Shown here one piece after another: positions 7,450 to 15,267 of a DNA stretch of 21,526 nt; positions within the stretch are counted from its first letter, which is position 1, and the number at the start of each line of letters is the position of its first letter. Both the position numbers and the translations under genes were made by a program. The notes under the pieces were generated by a model that was given only the letters and a program-made list of their open reading frames with translations, searched no databases and was not told where the DNA came from. The stretch is from JBKPNX01 sp046732855. GTDB taxonomy: Bacteria; Pseudomonadota; Alphaproteobacteria; Geminicoccales; Geminicoccaceae. The DNA lies in NCBI GenBank assembly GCA_046732855.1, contig JBKPNX010000204.1, forward strand, positions 1 to 21,526, read 5' to 3'.

Positions 7450-9022
7450 CGCGTTCTACGTCACCACGCCGATCTACTACGTCAACGACGCGCCGCACAT
7501 CGGGCATGCCTATACCACGCTGGCGTGCGACGCGATCGCCCGTTTCGCGCGCCTGGATGGCCGCCGCGTCCGCTTTCTCACCGGCACCGACGAGCACGGC
7601 CAGAAAGTCGAGAAGGCGGCGGCTGCCGCGGGCAAGGCGCCGCAGGCGTTCACCGACGAGGTGTCGGAGCGCTTTCGCGATCTCGCCCGGCGCATGCGCA
7701 TCACCAACGACGACTTCATCCGCACCACCGAGCCGCGCCACCGCCTGGGCGTGCAGGCGCTGTGGCGCGAGCTGGTCGCGCGCGACCAGATCTATCTCGG
7801 CACCTACGCCGGCTGGTATTCGGTGCGCGACGAGTCGTTCTACACCGAGAGCGAGCTGGTCGGTGGCAAGGCGCCGACCGGCGCCCCGGTGGAATGGGTC
7901 GAGGAGCCGAGCTATTTTTTTCGCCTCTCGGCGTGGCAGCGGCCGCTGCTCGAGTTGTATGAGGCACGGCCCGATTTCATCCTGCCGGCCTCCCGACGCA
8001 ACGAGGTGGTGAGCTTCGTCAGAGGCGGCCTGCAGGATCTCTCGGTGTCGCGCACCAGCTTCGCCTGGGGCGTGCCGGTGCCGGACGATCCCAAGCACGT
8101 CGTGTACGTCTGGCTGGACGCGCTCACCAACTACATGACCGCGCTCGGCTATCCCGACTGCGAGGCACCCCACTACCGGACCTTCTGGCCGGCGGACGTG
8201 CACGTCGTCGGCAAAGACATCCTGCGCTTCCACGCGGTGTTCTGGCCGGCGTTCCTGCTCGCTGCCGACCTGGAGCCGCCTAAGCGCGTGTTCGCCCACG
8301 GCTGGTGGACCAACGAGGGGCAGAAGATCTCGAAATCGCTCGGCAACGTGATTGATCCGATCGAGCTGATCGACACCTACGGGCTCGACCAGACCCGCTA
8401 TTTCCTTTTGCGCGAGGTGCCGTTCGGCAACGACGGCGACTTCTCGCGCGCCGCCATGATCACGAGGATGAACCGCGACTTGGCCAACGACTACGGCAAC
8501 CTAGTGCAGCGGGTGCTCTCGATGATCCAGCGCAACTGCGCCGCGCGCGTGCCGCGACCGGGCGTCCTGACCGGCGACGATCGCGCGCTGCTCGAGGCCT
8601 CGGCCGGCCTGCTCGGGCGGGTGCGCGACGAGATGGCGGTCCATGCGCTCAGCCGCGCCCTGGAAGCGATCTTCGAGCTGATCGGCGCGGCCAACCGCTA
8701 TGTCGATGCCCAGGCGCCGTGGGCGCTGCGCAAGACCGACCCGGAGCGCATGGCGACGGTGCTGTTCGTGCTCGCCGAGACGATCCGCCGGATCGCGCTG
8801 CTGACCCAGGCGTTCATGCCCGACGCCTCGGCCAGGATCCTCGATCAGCTGGCGGTGCCGCAGGCGGCGCGGTCGCTGCGCCATTATCTGGACGATGCCG
8901 GCGCGCTCTCTCCGGGGACGCCGCTGCCGGCACCGTCCGGGGTGTTTCCGCGCCTGACCTTGCCCGCGGATCACGCTCCGACGGAGGCGCTCGGCACGCC
9001 CGTGATATCGTCCACGATCTGA
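7436..9022 (+). CDS. metG: Methionyl-tRNA synthetase
   Basis: A class I aminoacyl-tRNA synthetase that charges tRNA-Met, including the initiator. It has 528 residues and an ATG start inside the end of holB. The N-terminus YVTTPIYYVNDAPHIGHAY carries the HIGH motif at His21-His24. TGTDEHGQK follows, and the second signature, KISKS at 297-301, is a conservative form of KMSKS. The helical anticodon-binding domain fills about 375-510. There is no C-terminal tRNA-binding (Trbp/EMAP) extension, and the paired CxxC zinc knuckles of the E. coli type are absent, so this is the shorter zinc-free form. A run of seven T (7915-7921) codes Phe-Phe after Tyr, unusual in so GC-rich a gene. Confidence 0.96.
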   Translation: MSAADAFYVTTPIYYVNDAPHIGHAYTTLACDAIARFARLDGRRVRFLTGTDEHGQKVEKAAAAAGKAPQAFTDEVSERFRDLARRMRITNDDFIRTTEPRHRLGVQALWRELVARDQIYLGTYAGWYSVRDESFYTESELVGGKAPTGAPVEWVEEPSYFFRLSAWQRPLLELYEARPDFILPASRRNEVVSFVRGGLQDLSVSRTSFAWGVPVPDDPKHVVYVWLDALTNYMTALGYPDCEAPHYRTFWPADVHVVGKDILRFHAVFWPAFLLAADLEPPKRVFAHGWWTNEGQKISKSLGNVIDPIELIDTYGLDQTRYFLLREVPFGNDGDFSRAAMITRMNRDLANDYGNLVQRVLSMIQRNCAARVPRPGVLTGDDRALLEASAGLLGRVRDEMAVHALSRALEAIFELIGAANRYVDAQAPWALRKTDPERMATVLFVLAETIRRIALLTQAFMPDASARILDQLAVPQAARSLRHYLDDAGALSPGTPLPAPSGVFPRLTLPADHAPTEALGTPVISSTI

Positions 9023-9036
9023 GCTTTGAGCCGTCG

Positions 9037-9831
9037 GTGCTGGTCGACAGCCACTGTCATCTCGACTTTCCGGGGCTCGCGGAGGAGCGCGACGCCGTGC
9101 TCGCGCGGGCGCGCTCAGCCGGCGTCGGCGTGATCCAGACGATCGGCACCCGGCTTGACACATTCGCGCAGGTGATCGCGATCGCCAACACCTGCGAGGG
9201 GGTCTACTGCTCGGTCGGGGTGCACCCGCACCGCGCCGCCAAGGAGCCGATCGACGACCCCGCTCAGCTGCTGGCCTGGACGGAGCATCCCAAGGTGATC
9301 GGCATCGGGGAGAGCGGCCTCGACTACTATTACGACCACAGCCCCCGCGAGGTGCAGGCGGCGGTGTTCCGGCGGCACATCGAGGCCGCCCGCGCGAGCG
9401 GTCTGCCGCTCATCGTCCATACGCGCGACGCCGATCGCGACACGGCCGACCTGCTGGGCGCCGCCATGGCCGAGGCGCCGTTCACCGGCGTGATCCACTG
9501 CTACAGCTCGAGCGCGGAGCTTGGCTTCGCCGCGATCGAGCTCGGCCTGTACCTCGGCCTCGGCGGGATCCTGACCTTCAAGAAGTCGGAGCAGCTGCGC
9601 GCGACCGTGCGCGCTCTGCCGCTCGAGCGGCTGGTGCTCGAGACCGATGCGCCGTATCTGGCGCCCGAGCCGTTCCGCGGCCGGCGCAACGAGCCCGCCT
9701 ACGTCGCGCACGTCGCGGCCACGCTTGCCGAGGTCAAGGGCGTCACCCTTGCCGAGATCGAGACCGCGACCACGGACAACTTCTTTCGCCTGTTCACGAA
9801 GGCGCAGCGGCCGCCCAGCTCATGCGGGTGA
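9037..9831 (+). CDS. tatD: TatD family metal-dependent hydrolase (DNase)
   Basis: A TIM-barrel amidohydrolase-like enzyme; characterised members are 3'-5' DNases/RNases, and the cellular role here is inferred from the family. No ATG precedes the conserved N-terminus in frame, and GTG at 9037 gives MLVDSHCHLD directly, 264 residues, the family length. Metal ligands are visible in order: His6 and His8 (SHCHLD), Glu92 (GESGLDYYY), His128 (VHTRD), His154 (IHCYSS) and Asp204 (ETDAPYL). NEPAYV after the last ligand is also typical. It starts 14 bases after the metG stop and overlaps the next gene by 10 bases. The metG-tatD-MBL order is common in alphaproteobacteria. Confidence 0.92.
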   Translation: MLVDSHCHLDFPGLAEERDAVLARARSAGVGVIQTIGTRLDTFAQVIAIANTCEGVYCSVGVHPHRAAKEPIDDPAQLLAWTEHPKVIGIGESGLDYYYDHSPREVQAAVFRRHIEAARASGLPLIVHTRDADRDTADLLGAAMAEAPFTGVIHCYSSSAELGFAAIELGLYLGLGGILTFKKSEQLRATVRALPLERLVLETDAPYLAPEPFRGRRNEPAYVAHVAATLAEVKGVTLAEIETATTDNFFRLFTKAQRPPSSCG

Positions 9832-10595
9832 GCGTCCTCGGCTGCGGCACCTCGAGCGGCGTGCCGGTGATCGGCTGCCGCTGCGCGGTGTGCACCTCGA
9901 CCGAGCCGCGCAACCGGCGCCGGCGCTGCGCGATTCTGATCGAGGACGGCGCGACCAAGGTGCTGGTCGACACCCCGCCGGAGCTGCGCGAGCAGTGTCT
10001 CGCGGCCGGCGTGGATCGGCTTGATGCGCTGCTCTACACCCACGCCCATGCCGACCACGTCAACGGGCTGGACGACCTCCGCGCGATCAACATCCTGCTC
10101 GACCGGCCAATCGACACGTTTGCCGACGCCGCCGTGCTCGGCCGCATCCGTGAGCGCTTCGGCTATGCGTTCCAGCCGCCAGACCCGAGCCTCGGCTGGT
10201 GGCGCCCGGCGCTCAATCCAATAGCGGTCGAGGGACCGTTTCGGGTCGGCAGCCTCGAGTTCGTGCCGTTCGAGCAGCGTCACGGCCGCCTGCCCAGCTG
10301 GGGGTTCCGCACGGGCGGCTTCGCCTACTCGCCCGACGTGAAGGAGCTGCCGAAGCCGGCGCTCGCGTCGCTGCGCGGGGTCGAGGTCTGGCTGGTCGAC
10401 TGCCTGCGCGACCGACCCCATCCGACCCACGCCCACCTCGAGCAGACGCTCGCGTGGATCGACCAGATCAGGCCCAGGCGCGCGATCCTGACCCACATGA
10501 ACCACGAGTTCGACTATGCCGAACTCAAGGGGCGATTGCCGGCGGGCGTCGAGCCGGCCTACGACGGCATGGTGCTGACGATCGGCGCGGCCTGA
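9822..10595 (+). CDS. MBL-fold metal-dependent hydrolase, PhnP-like
   Basis: A metallo-beta-lactamase-fold phosphodiesterase of 257 residues. The dinuclear metal motif THAHADH gives His74, His76, Asp78 and His79. The N-terminus GCGTSSGVPVIGCRCAVC carries Cys19-x-Cys21-x2-Cys24, matching the structural zinc cysteines of PhnP. Further metal-ligand candidates are Asp in WLVDCLRD and His in LTHMNHEFD. PhnP hydrolyses cyclic ribose phosphates in phosphonate breakdown, but no phn genes are here, so the substrate is unknown. Because it follows tatD with a 10-base overlap, it more likely belongs to general nucleotide or RNA-end metabolism. The ATG lies inside tatD with no obvious strong ribosome binding site, consistent with coupling. 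Confidence 0.88.
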   Translation: MRVSVLGCGTSSGVPVIGCRCAVCTSTEPRNRRRRCAILIEDGATKVLVDTPPELREQCLAAGVDRLDALLYTHAHADHVNGLDDLRAINILLDRPIDTFADAAVLGRIRERFGYAFQPPDPSLGWWRPALNPIAVEGPFRVGSLEFVPFEQRHGRLPSWGFRTGGFAYSPDVKELPKPALASLRGVEVWLVDCLRDRPHPTHAHLEQTLAWIDQIRPRRAILTHMNHEFDYAELKGRLPAGVEPAYDGMVLTIGAA

Positions 10596-10660
10596 GCGAT
10601 CCGGTCGTCCGGCCGCCGGATGCATCGTCCGAACCAGCGCTCGAGCCCGGAGGCGATCGG

Positions 10661-11383
10661 ATGCGGGCACGCAGGAGGCTGGCGTGCGCGGCCTGCCTGA
10701 TCCTCGCAGGCTGGGCTCTGCCGCGGTCCGCCGCAGGGCAGAGCGGGCGGCCGTCGGACCTGCCCGATGCTGAAATCGAGCGGCGACTTGCATTCGTCGA
10801 GAACAGCCTCGATGCCCATCAGCGCCACGCCCAGATCTGGTTCTGGAGCTGGCTGACCGTGAATGCCGGCTCGGTGGTCGGGCTGAGCGTCGGCGCGGCG
10901 CTGACGGACAACAGCGCCAATCGCGTGAACATGATCGGCAATGCCGCGCTCGCGGCGCTCGGGGTTGGCGACATGCTGCTGTTCCGGCCGGTCGACGCGC
11001 GTTTCGGCGCCGAACCGATGCGAGCCCTGCCGGATGCGACCCGGGCGGAGCGGCTGCGCAAGCTCGAAGCCGGCGAGAGCCTGATGCAGCGCAATGCCGC
11101 GCGCGCTGAGCAGCGCTACGACTGGACCGTGCACGCCGGCAATTTCGCCGCCAACGCCGTGGTCGGCGGCCTGACCTGGGCGGCCGGCGACGCCCAGTCG
11201 GGCCTGATCACCGTCCTCGTGCAGACCCTGTTTGGCGAGTTGTACATCTGGACCGATCCGAGCGGCCCGGCCAAAGACTGGCGGGAGTACCAGAGGCTCA
11301 AGGCGGGCGGCTCACAGGAAGCCTCCCGCGGGTGGTCGCTCGCGGCATTCCCGGGCGGCGTCGCGCTCAGCTATCGGTTCTGA
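10661..11383 (+). CDS. Exported protein of unknown function with several hydrophobic segments
   Basis: Not recognised. The ATG at 10661 has an excellent GGAGG site seven bases upstream and gives 240 residues. The N-terminus is a signal peptide: Arg-rich 2-6, a hydrophobic core about 7-20, and a likely cut after SAAG (residue 26). There is no lipobox. A helical polar stretch (about 27-52) precedes Gly/Ala-rich hydrophobic segments near 53-74 (WFWSWLTVNAGSVVGLSVG), 82-100, 158-172 and 177-194. Another charged helix lies at about 115-150. The last residues, VALSYRF, end in Phe, which resembles the C-terminal signal of outer-membrane beta-barrels, but the body does not look like a classical barrel. 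It is separated by 65 bases from the MBL gene, and its last 17 bases overlap the end of the GNAT gene on the other strand. Envelope location is inferred from the signal peptide only. Confidence 0.75.
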   Translation: MRARRRLACAACLILAGWALPRSAAGQSGRPSDLPDAEIERRLAFVENSLDAHQRHAQIWFWSWLTVNAGSVVGLSVGAALTDNSANRVNMIGNAALAALGVGDMLLFRPVDARFGAEPMRALPDATRAERLRKLEAGESLMQRNAARAEQRYDWTVHAGNFAANAVVGGLTWAAGDAQSGLITVLVQTLFGELYIWTDPSGPAKDWREYQRLKAGGSQEASRGWSLAAFPGGVALSYRF

Positions 11384-11954
11384 GCGCTGGCGCGGGCAAC
11401 GCCATCGCGGGCGGCACGTCCACCGCAGCGGTCCGCCGATCATAGATGCGAAAGCCCGCCCGTTGATACAAATCGAGCGCGCGAGGATGATCGAGGTCGC
11501 AGGTGTGCAGCCACAGGCGGCGCGGCCGCGTCCGCCAGGCGTGATGAATCGCCCAGTCCAACAGATACCCGCCGAGCCCCTGACCGATGAACTCGGGCAT
11601 GAGGCCGAAATAGCCGATTTCGATGTCCGGCGGGGCGCGGCGATCCAGCTCGGCATAGCCGGCCGGCACGCCCCCGCACCAGAGCACGTTCACCTCGACG
11701 CGCGGATCGTTCAGGATCGCGGCGAGCGCGGCGTCGTTCAGCCGGCGGCGATCGGTCCAGCTCCAGGGCTCGCCCACGGCGGCATAAAGGTATCGGTAGA
11801 ACGACAGGGTGGGCCGCCACGCTCGGCGGATCTCGAGGTCCGGACGCGGGGCCGGTCGGGGCGGCTGCGCCGGCGGCGCCCACATCTCGAGATAGGTGAT
11901 GACGCTCTCGATCGGGTCGCCATCCGCCGCGACGGCCGGTTCCGCGTCGCTCAC
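11367..11954 (-). CDS. GNAT family N-acetyltransferase
   Basis: Probably transfers an acetyl group from acetyl-CoA to an amine; the substrate is not predictable. The start is taken as GTG (complement of 11952-11954), which overlaps the sseA stop in the form GTGA and gives 195 residues. The acetyl-CoA-binding motif A is clear: IEIGYFGLMPEFIGQGLGGYLL with the Q/R-x-x-G-x-G loop at 124-129. The C-terminal HPRALDLYQRAGFRIYD is the usual motif B. The first 40 residues are Pro-rich and not conserved. It is the last gene of the cysK-sseA unit and runs tail to tail into the unknown exported protein gene with a 17-base overlap and no terminator hairpin between. Confidence 0.88.
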   Translation of the reverse strand: MSDAEPAVAADGDPIESVITYLEMWAPPAQPPRPAPRPDLEIRRAWRPTLSFYRYLYAAVGEPWSWTDRRRLNDAALAAILNDPRVEVNVLWCGGVPAGYAELDRRAPPDIEIGYFGLMPEFIGQGLGGYLLDWAIHHAWRTRPRRLWLHTCDLDHPRALDLYQRAGFRIYDRRTAAVDVPPAMALPAPALRTDS

Positions 11955-12793
11955 GTCTCGACCGGGGTGTCGCTGCGCCCGCCCCACTCGCTCCACGAGC
12001 CGTCGTAGACGGCGACGTCGTCGCGACCGAGGCGATGGAGGGCGAGCGCGAGCGTGCTCGCGGTCACGCCGGAGCCGCAGCTGGTCACGATCGGGCGGCC
12101 GAGGTCGACCCCGGCGGCGGCGAAGCGGCGGCGCAGCTGGGAGTCGGGCAGCAGCGTGCCGTCGGCGCCGAGCAGCTCGAGGTGCGGCAGGCTCACGCTG
12201 CCGGGAATATGGCCACCGCGCAGACCGGTGCGCGGCTCCGGCTCGGTCCCGGCGAACCGGCCGCGCGAGCGCGCATCGACCACCTGTTCGCGGCGGCTCA
12301 GCACGTTCGCGCGCATCTGCTCCAGATCGCGCACCAGCACATTGTTCTGCCGCGCGGTGAAGTGCGCCTCGCGCGGCACGACCGGCTCATCGGTCAGCGG
12401 CCGGTCTTCGGCGCGCCACTTGGCCAGCCCGCCGTCCAGCACCGTCACGTCCGGATGCCCGAACAGACGGAGCATCCACCAGGCGCGCGCGCTCGCCGAG
12501 TAGTTATTGTTGTCGTACAGCACGATCCGAGTGCCATCGCCGAGGCCCAGCCGGCGCATGCGGCTGGAGAACTTGACCGCGTCGGGCAGCATGTGGGGCA
12601 GGGGGCTCGTCTCGTCGGCGATGTCGTCGATGTCGAAGAACACCGCGCCCGGCAGGTGCGCCGCGGCGTACTCAGCGCGCGGGTCGCGCCGCATGGTCGG
12701 CAGGAACCAGGTGGCGTCCGCGACCTTGACGTCCGGCGCGGCAAGGCGCGCTGCCAGCCAATCCGTGCTGACCAGAGGATCCTCCGTCGGCAT
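11951..12793 (-). CDS. sseA: 3-mercaptopyruvate/thiosulfate sulfurtransferase (two rhodanese domains)
   Basis: Transfers sulfur from 3-mercaptopyruvate, or possibly thiosulfate, to an acceptor through a cysteine persulfide. It has 280 residues in two tandem rhodanese domains; the N-terminal one is catalytically inactive as usual. The active-site loop is CGSGVT with Cys239, the form typical of mercaptopyruvate sulfurtransferases rather than the CRxGx[R/T] of thiosulfate enzymes. ATG at 12793 has GGGAG seven bases upstream. A second ATG at 12799 is too close to that site, so 12793 is preferred. It starts 14 bases after the cysK stop. Pairing with cysteine synthase suggests a role in cysteine-derived sulfur use. 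Confidence 0.92.
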   Translation of the reverse strand: MPTEDPLVSTDWLAARLAAPDVKVADATWFLPTMRRDPRAEYAAAHLPGAVFFDIDDIADETSPLPHMLPDAVKFSSRMRRLGLGDGTRIVLYDNNNYSASARAWWMLRLFGHPDVTVLDGGLAKWRAEDRPLTDEPVVPREAHFTARQNNVLVRDLEQMRANVLSRREQVVDARSRGRFAGTEPEPRTGLRGGHIPGSVSLPHLELLGADGTLLPDSQLRRRFAAAGVDLGRPIVTSCGSGVTASTLALALHRLGRDDVAVYDGSWSEWGGRSDTPVET

Positions 12794-12807
12794 CGGCATG
12801 CTCCCGG

Positions 12808-13839
12808 CTAGAGCCGCACGTCCGGAACGTCGATCCCCCGGCGCTCGAGCCAGTCCGGTACCGGCAGGTCCTTCTCGCGCAGGAAGGCGGGATTGAACAT
12901 CTTGCTCTGGTAGCGGTTGCCGTAGTCGCACAGCACGGTCACGATGAGGTGGCCCGGGCCGAGCTCCCGCGCGGTCCGGATCGCGCCCGCGAGGTTGATC
13001 CCGGTCGAGCCGCCGAGCACCAGTCCTTCCTCAACCACCAGATCGAAGATCAGCGGCAGCGCCTCCTTGTCCTTGATGTTGAACCACATGTCGACCGGCG
13101 CACCCTCCAGGTTCGCGGTGATCCGCCCCTGGCCGATGCCCTCGGTGATCGATGAGCCCTCCGCCTTCAGCTCGCCGTGCGCGTAATAATTATACAGCGC
13201 TGCGCCGTCAGGGTCGGCGAGCACGATCTTCACGTCCTTGTTGCGCTCCTTGAGCGCGATGCCGACGCCCGCGAGGGTGCCGCCGGTGCCGACCGCAGAC
13301 ACGAACGCGTCGATCTTGCCCTCGGTCTGCCGCCAGATCTCGGGCCCGGTGGTGCGGATGTGGCCGTCGCGGTTCGCCACGTTGTCGAACTGGTTCGCCC
13401 AGATCGCGCCGTTCGGCAGCGTCTCGTTCAGCGCCTCGGCGAGACGGCCCGAGTAGCGCACGTAGTTGTTGGGATCGCGGTAAGGCACCGCCGGCACTTC
13501 GATCAGCTCCGCGCCGCAGAGCCGGATCATGTCCTTCTTCTCCTGGCTCTGAGTGTCCGGGATGACGATCACCGTGCGGTAGCCCTTGGCGTTGCCGACC
13601 AGCGCGAGGCCGATCCCGGTATTGCCCGCGGTGCCCTCGACGATCGTGCCGCCCGGGCGCAGCAGGCCCTTCTGCTCGGCGTCCTCGATGATGAACAGGG
13701 CGGCCCTGTCCTTCACCGACTGGCCGGGATTGAGGAACTCGGCCTTGCCCAGGATGGTGCAGCCGGTCTCCTCCGACGCTCGCCTCATGTGAACGAGCGG
13801 CGTGTTGCCGATCAGGTCGACGAAGGTGTTCCGTTCCAT
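12808..13839 (-). CDS. cysK: Cysteine synthase A (O-acetylserine sulfhydrylase)
   Basis: A PLP enzyme making cysteine from O-acetylserine and sulfide. It has 343 residues, slightly longer than the common roughly 310-residue CysK. The N-terminus LIGNTPLV leads to the PLP lysine Lys43 in NPGQSVKDR. The substrate loop reads TAGNTG rather than TSGNTG, a variant found in a longer subgroup of alphaproteobacterial and other cysteine synthases. The phosphate-binding loop GTGGT and the EGIGQG segment are intact. It lacks the CBS domains of cystathionine beta-synthase, but the substrate should be confirmed because this subgroup lies between the two families. The ribosome binding site is weak. It is the first gene of a cysK-sseA-GNAT unit. 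Confidence 0.92.
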   Translation of the reverse strand: MERNTFVDLIGNTPLVHMRRASEETGCTILGKAEFLNPGQSVKDRAALFIIEDAEQKGLLRPGGTIVEGTAGNTGIGLALVGNAKGYRTVIVIPDTQSQEKKDMIRLCGAELIEVPAVPYRDPNNYVRYSGRLAEALNETLPNGAIWANQFDNVANRDGHIRTTGPEIWRQTEGKIDAFVSAVGTGGTLAGVGIALKERNKDVKIVLADPDGAALYNYYAHGELKAEGSSITEGIGQGRITANLEGAPVDMWFNIKDKEALPLIFDLVVEEGLVLGGSTGINLAGAIRTARELGPGHLIVTVLCDYGNRYQSKMFNPAFLREKDLPVPDWLERRGIDVPDVRL

Positions 13840-14049
13840 GCCGCTGCTACTTGCCAGACGGTGCGGGCGGCAGCCTAGTCGAGCGCGCCCCCCGGCTCAA
13901 GCGGCTGCGCGCCCGCGATCGATCGGATGGCCTTGAATGAGGACGTAAGGAGCGTTTGCCCTGCCGAGCTGGAGCCGCGCTGCGCTTCGGAATTGATGGA
14001 CGACCGCTCGGCCCGAATCGAGGGCACGGCAGCCGCCTCGCGCGGCGCT
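13840..14049. other. Intergenic region between prfB and cysK
   Basis: This 210-base gap holds no convincing gene. Its short open frames are Arg/Pro/Ser-rich and lack ribosome binding sites. On the minus strand TTGAGC (complement of 13895-13900) and TAGGCT (complement of 13872-13877) are 17 bases apart and could be a weak promoter for cysK. No hairpin followed by a T tract was seen after prfB. Confidence 0.4.
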
Positions 14050-15172
14050 TCAATCCGCGGCGGCGGCCTCCTTGCCGCCCACGCCCTGCGCGAGCGAGGC
14101 TTCGAGGAACGCATCAATGTCGCCATCCAGCACGCCCTGGGCGTTGCCCTTCTCGACCCCGGTGCGCAGGTCCTTGACCATCTGATACGGCTGCAGGACG
14201 TACGAGCGGATCTGGTGGCCCCAGCCGATATCGGACTTGCCGGCCTCCTGCGCCTCGGCCGCCTCGCGCCGCTTCTGCAGCTCGAGCTCGTACAGCCGCG
14301 CCCGCAGCATGGCGAACGCCTGGGCGCGATTGCGGTGCTGCGAGCGGTCGTTCTGGCAGGCGACCACGATGCCGCTCGGCAGATGGGTCAGCCGCACCGC
14401 GCTGTCGGTCTTGTTGACGTGCTGGCCGCCGGCGCCCGAGGAGCGGTAGGTATCGATGCGCAGGTCCTTCTCGTTGATCTCGACCTCGATGTTCTCGTCG
14501 ACCACCGGGTAGACCCAGACGCTGGCGAAGCTGGTGTGCCGGCGCGCCTGGCTGTCGAACGGCGAGATTCGCACCAGCCGGTGCACCCCGCTCTCGGTCT
14601 TGAGCCAGCCGTAGGCGTTGTCTCCGGCTACCTTGACCGTGACCGACTTCAGCCCGGCCTCCTCGCCCGGGCTCTCCTCGATCCATTCCAGCTTGAAGCC
14701 GTGCGCCTCGGCCCAGCGGGTGTACATGCGCAGCAGCATCTCGGCCCAGTCCTGGGATTCGGTGCCGCCGGCCCCGGCGTGGATCTCGAGGAAGCAGTCG
14801 TTGGCGTCGGCCTCGCCCGAAAGCAGGCTCTCGAGCTGGAGCCGGCCGAGCCGGTCCCGGAGCTCGCCCAGCGCGGCCTCCGCCTCGGCCATCGCCTCGG
14901 GATCAGCTTCCTCCTCGGCCAGCTCGGCCAAGGCCAGGGCATCGGCGAATTCCTGCTCCAGCTGGCGCTGGCGCTCGATCGCCGCGGCGAGGCGCGTGCG
15001 CTCGCGCATGACGCTCTGCGCGTGTTCGCCATCACTCCACAATTCCGGGTCGGCCGCCGCCTTGCTCAGGTCGTCCAGGCGTTCGAGCGCGCGGTCCCAG
15101 TCAAAGATGCCTCCTCAGCAGGGCGATCGCCTGCTCGATCTGCTCCGCGAGATGGCTGATCTCGGCGCGCAT
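14050..15172 (-). CDS. prfB: Peptide chain release factor 2, made by programmed +1 frameshift
   Basis: Reads UAA and UGA stop codons and triggers peptide release. Translation starts at ATG (complement of 15170-15172), runs 23 codons to CTT and meets an in-frame TGA at 15101-15103. A +1 slip there continues in the main frame as DWDRALERLDDL, giving 373 residues in all. Without the shift, the conserved N-terminal helix would be missing from the long frame. The stop-recognition motif SPF is at 203-205 and the catalytic GGQ at 248-250, almost the E. coli RF2 numbering. The N-terminus MRAEISHLAEQIEQAIALLRRHL matches the usual RF2 start. The gene is last in amiC-mrcA-prfB, 95 bases after mrcA. Frameshifting at its own UGA should make RF2 limit its own synthesis. 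Confidence 0.96.
15101..15115 (-). promoter_or_regulatory. prfB programmed +1 frameshift site
   Basis: On the minus strand an internal Shine-Dalgarno-like AGGAGG (complement of 15110-15115) is followed by CAT, then CTT TGA C. The three-base distance between AGGAGG and CTT, the slippery CUU and the poor stop context UGAC are the same as in the well-studied E. coli prfB site. When RF2 is scarce the ribosome pauses at UGA, slips from CUU to UUU, and continues with GAC. Confidence 0.95.
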
Positions 15173-15267
15173 GGTCACTCACCGCTTCTGCTGTTGGGGG
15201 CAGCGCTCAGGCGGCCGCCAATAGCACGCCCTCCGCAGGCGGACAACTGCCGCGCAGGCTCAGCGCG

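Noticed and set aside
6902..8299. A 465-codon open frame on the minus strand opposite holB and metG
   Set aside because: It lies entirely antisense to two well-supported genes, its translation is Arg/Pro/Gly-rich with no recognisable motif, and long antisense frames are expected at this GC content.
10599..10621. Hairpin ATCCGG/CCGGAT after the MBL hydrolase gene as a terminator
   Set aside because: The stem is only six base pairs with an 11-base loop and no T tract follows, so a rho-independent terminator is not supported.
13847..14126. Small Arg/Ser-rich open frames between prfB and cysK
   Set aside because: No ribosome binding sites, low-complexity composition and overlap with the end of prfB in other frames.
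14050..15042. prfB as a 330-codon gene starting at a TTG near 15042
   Set aside because: This loses the conserved RF2 N-terminus. The joined product through the frameshift site at 15101-15115 restores it exactly.
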